Part shown: piece after piece, positions 5,660 through 5,660 of the stretch | Position numbering within the stretch: the first letter of the stretch is position 1 | How the letters are laid out: each line of letters starts with the position of its first letter | Assembly (NCBI GenBank): GCA_004195315.1 | Contig: SDWL01000146.1 | Location: 1-5,660, forward strand | DNA: 5,660 nt | Reading direction: 5' to 3' | Source of the DNA: Lutibacter sp. | GTDB taxonomy: Bacteria > Bacteroidota > Bacteroidia > Flavobacteriales > Flavobacteriaceae | Notes under the pieces: generated by a model | Told to the model about the DNA's origin: nothing | The model's database searches: none | Seen by the model: only the letters and a program-made list of their open reading frames with translations | Program-made: the position numbers and the translations under genes

Positions 5660-5660
5660 T

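Noticed and set aside
1..5660. CRISPR array, tRNA or rRNA genes
   Set aside because: There are no short regularly spaced direct repeats with unique spacers, and I saw no tRNA-like or rRNA-like segments in the intergenic regions on either strand.

Overview
The window looks like a member of the Bacteroidota, most likely a flavobacterium. It is very AT-rich, has no evident Shine-Dalgarno sequences, and three of its four complete genes begin with lipoprotein signal peptides in which a Cys follows a short hydrophobic stretch. This assignment rests on style, not on a marker gene.

All genes lie on the minus strand. Reading in that direction from the right edge: a repeat (site D, 5527-5659); a two-gene toxin/immunity module (a 651-residue lipoprotein ending in an AHH-type nuclease domain, then an Imm11/DUF1629-like immunity protein 3 nt downstream); a repeat (site C, 2629-2759); a two-gene module of uncharacterised lipoproteins (279 and 318 residues, 12 nt apart); a repeat (site B, 627-758); a gene-free segment of about 390 bp with degenerate internal repeats; a repeat (site A, 109-239); and the possible first codons of a further gene that runs off the left edge.

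The most notable structure is the repeat series. The four sites are almost the same length (123-125 bp from the AAC of the left end to the GTT of the right end). Each can fold on itself, and each has a spacer between core and stem that is exactly 3 nt longer on the left arm. Beyond the AAC/GTT cores, the two ends of one site usually do not match each other. Instead the right end of each site matches the reverse complement of the left end of the next site (9, 9 and 10 contiguous bases for A-B, B-C and C-D). That is the pattern integron cassette recombination leaves, because R' and R'' of a free circular cassette pair but become separated on insertion. I therefore read the window as part of an integron-like cassette array without a visible integrase. 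Its recombination sites share only the AAC/GTT core with the canonical attC consensus. The integron assignment is inference; the matches themselves are read directly.

Functionally, the 2.9-kb module looks like an interbacterial antagonism cassette carrying a nuclease effector and its cognate immunity protein. The 2.0-kb module carries two envelope lipoproteins of unknown role. The 0.5-kb module carries no recognisable gene.
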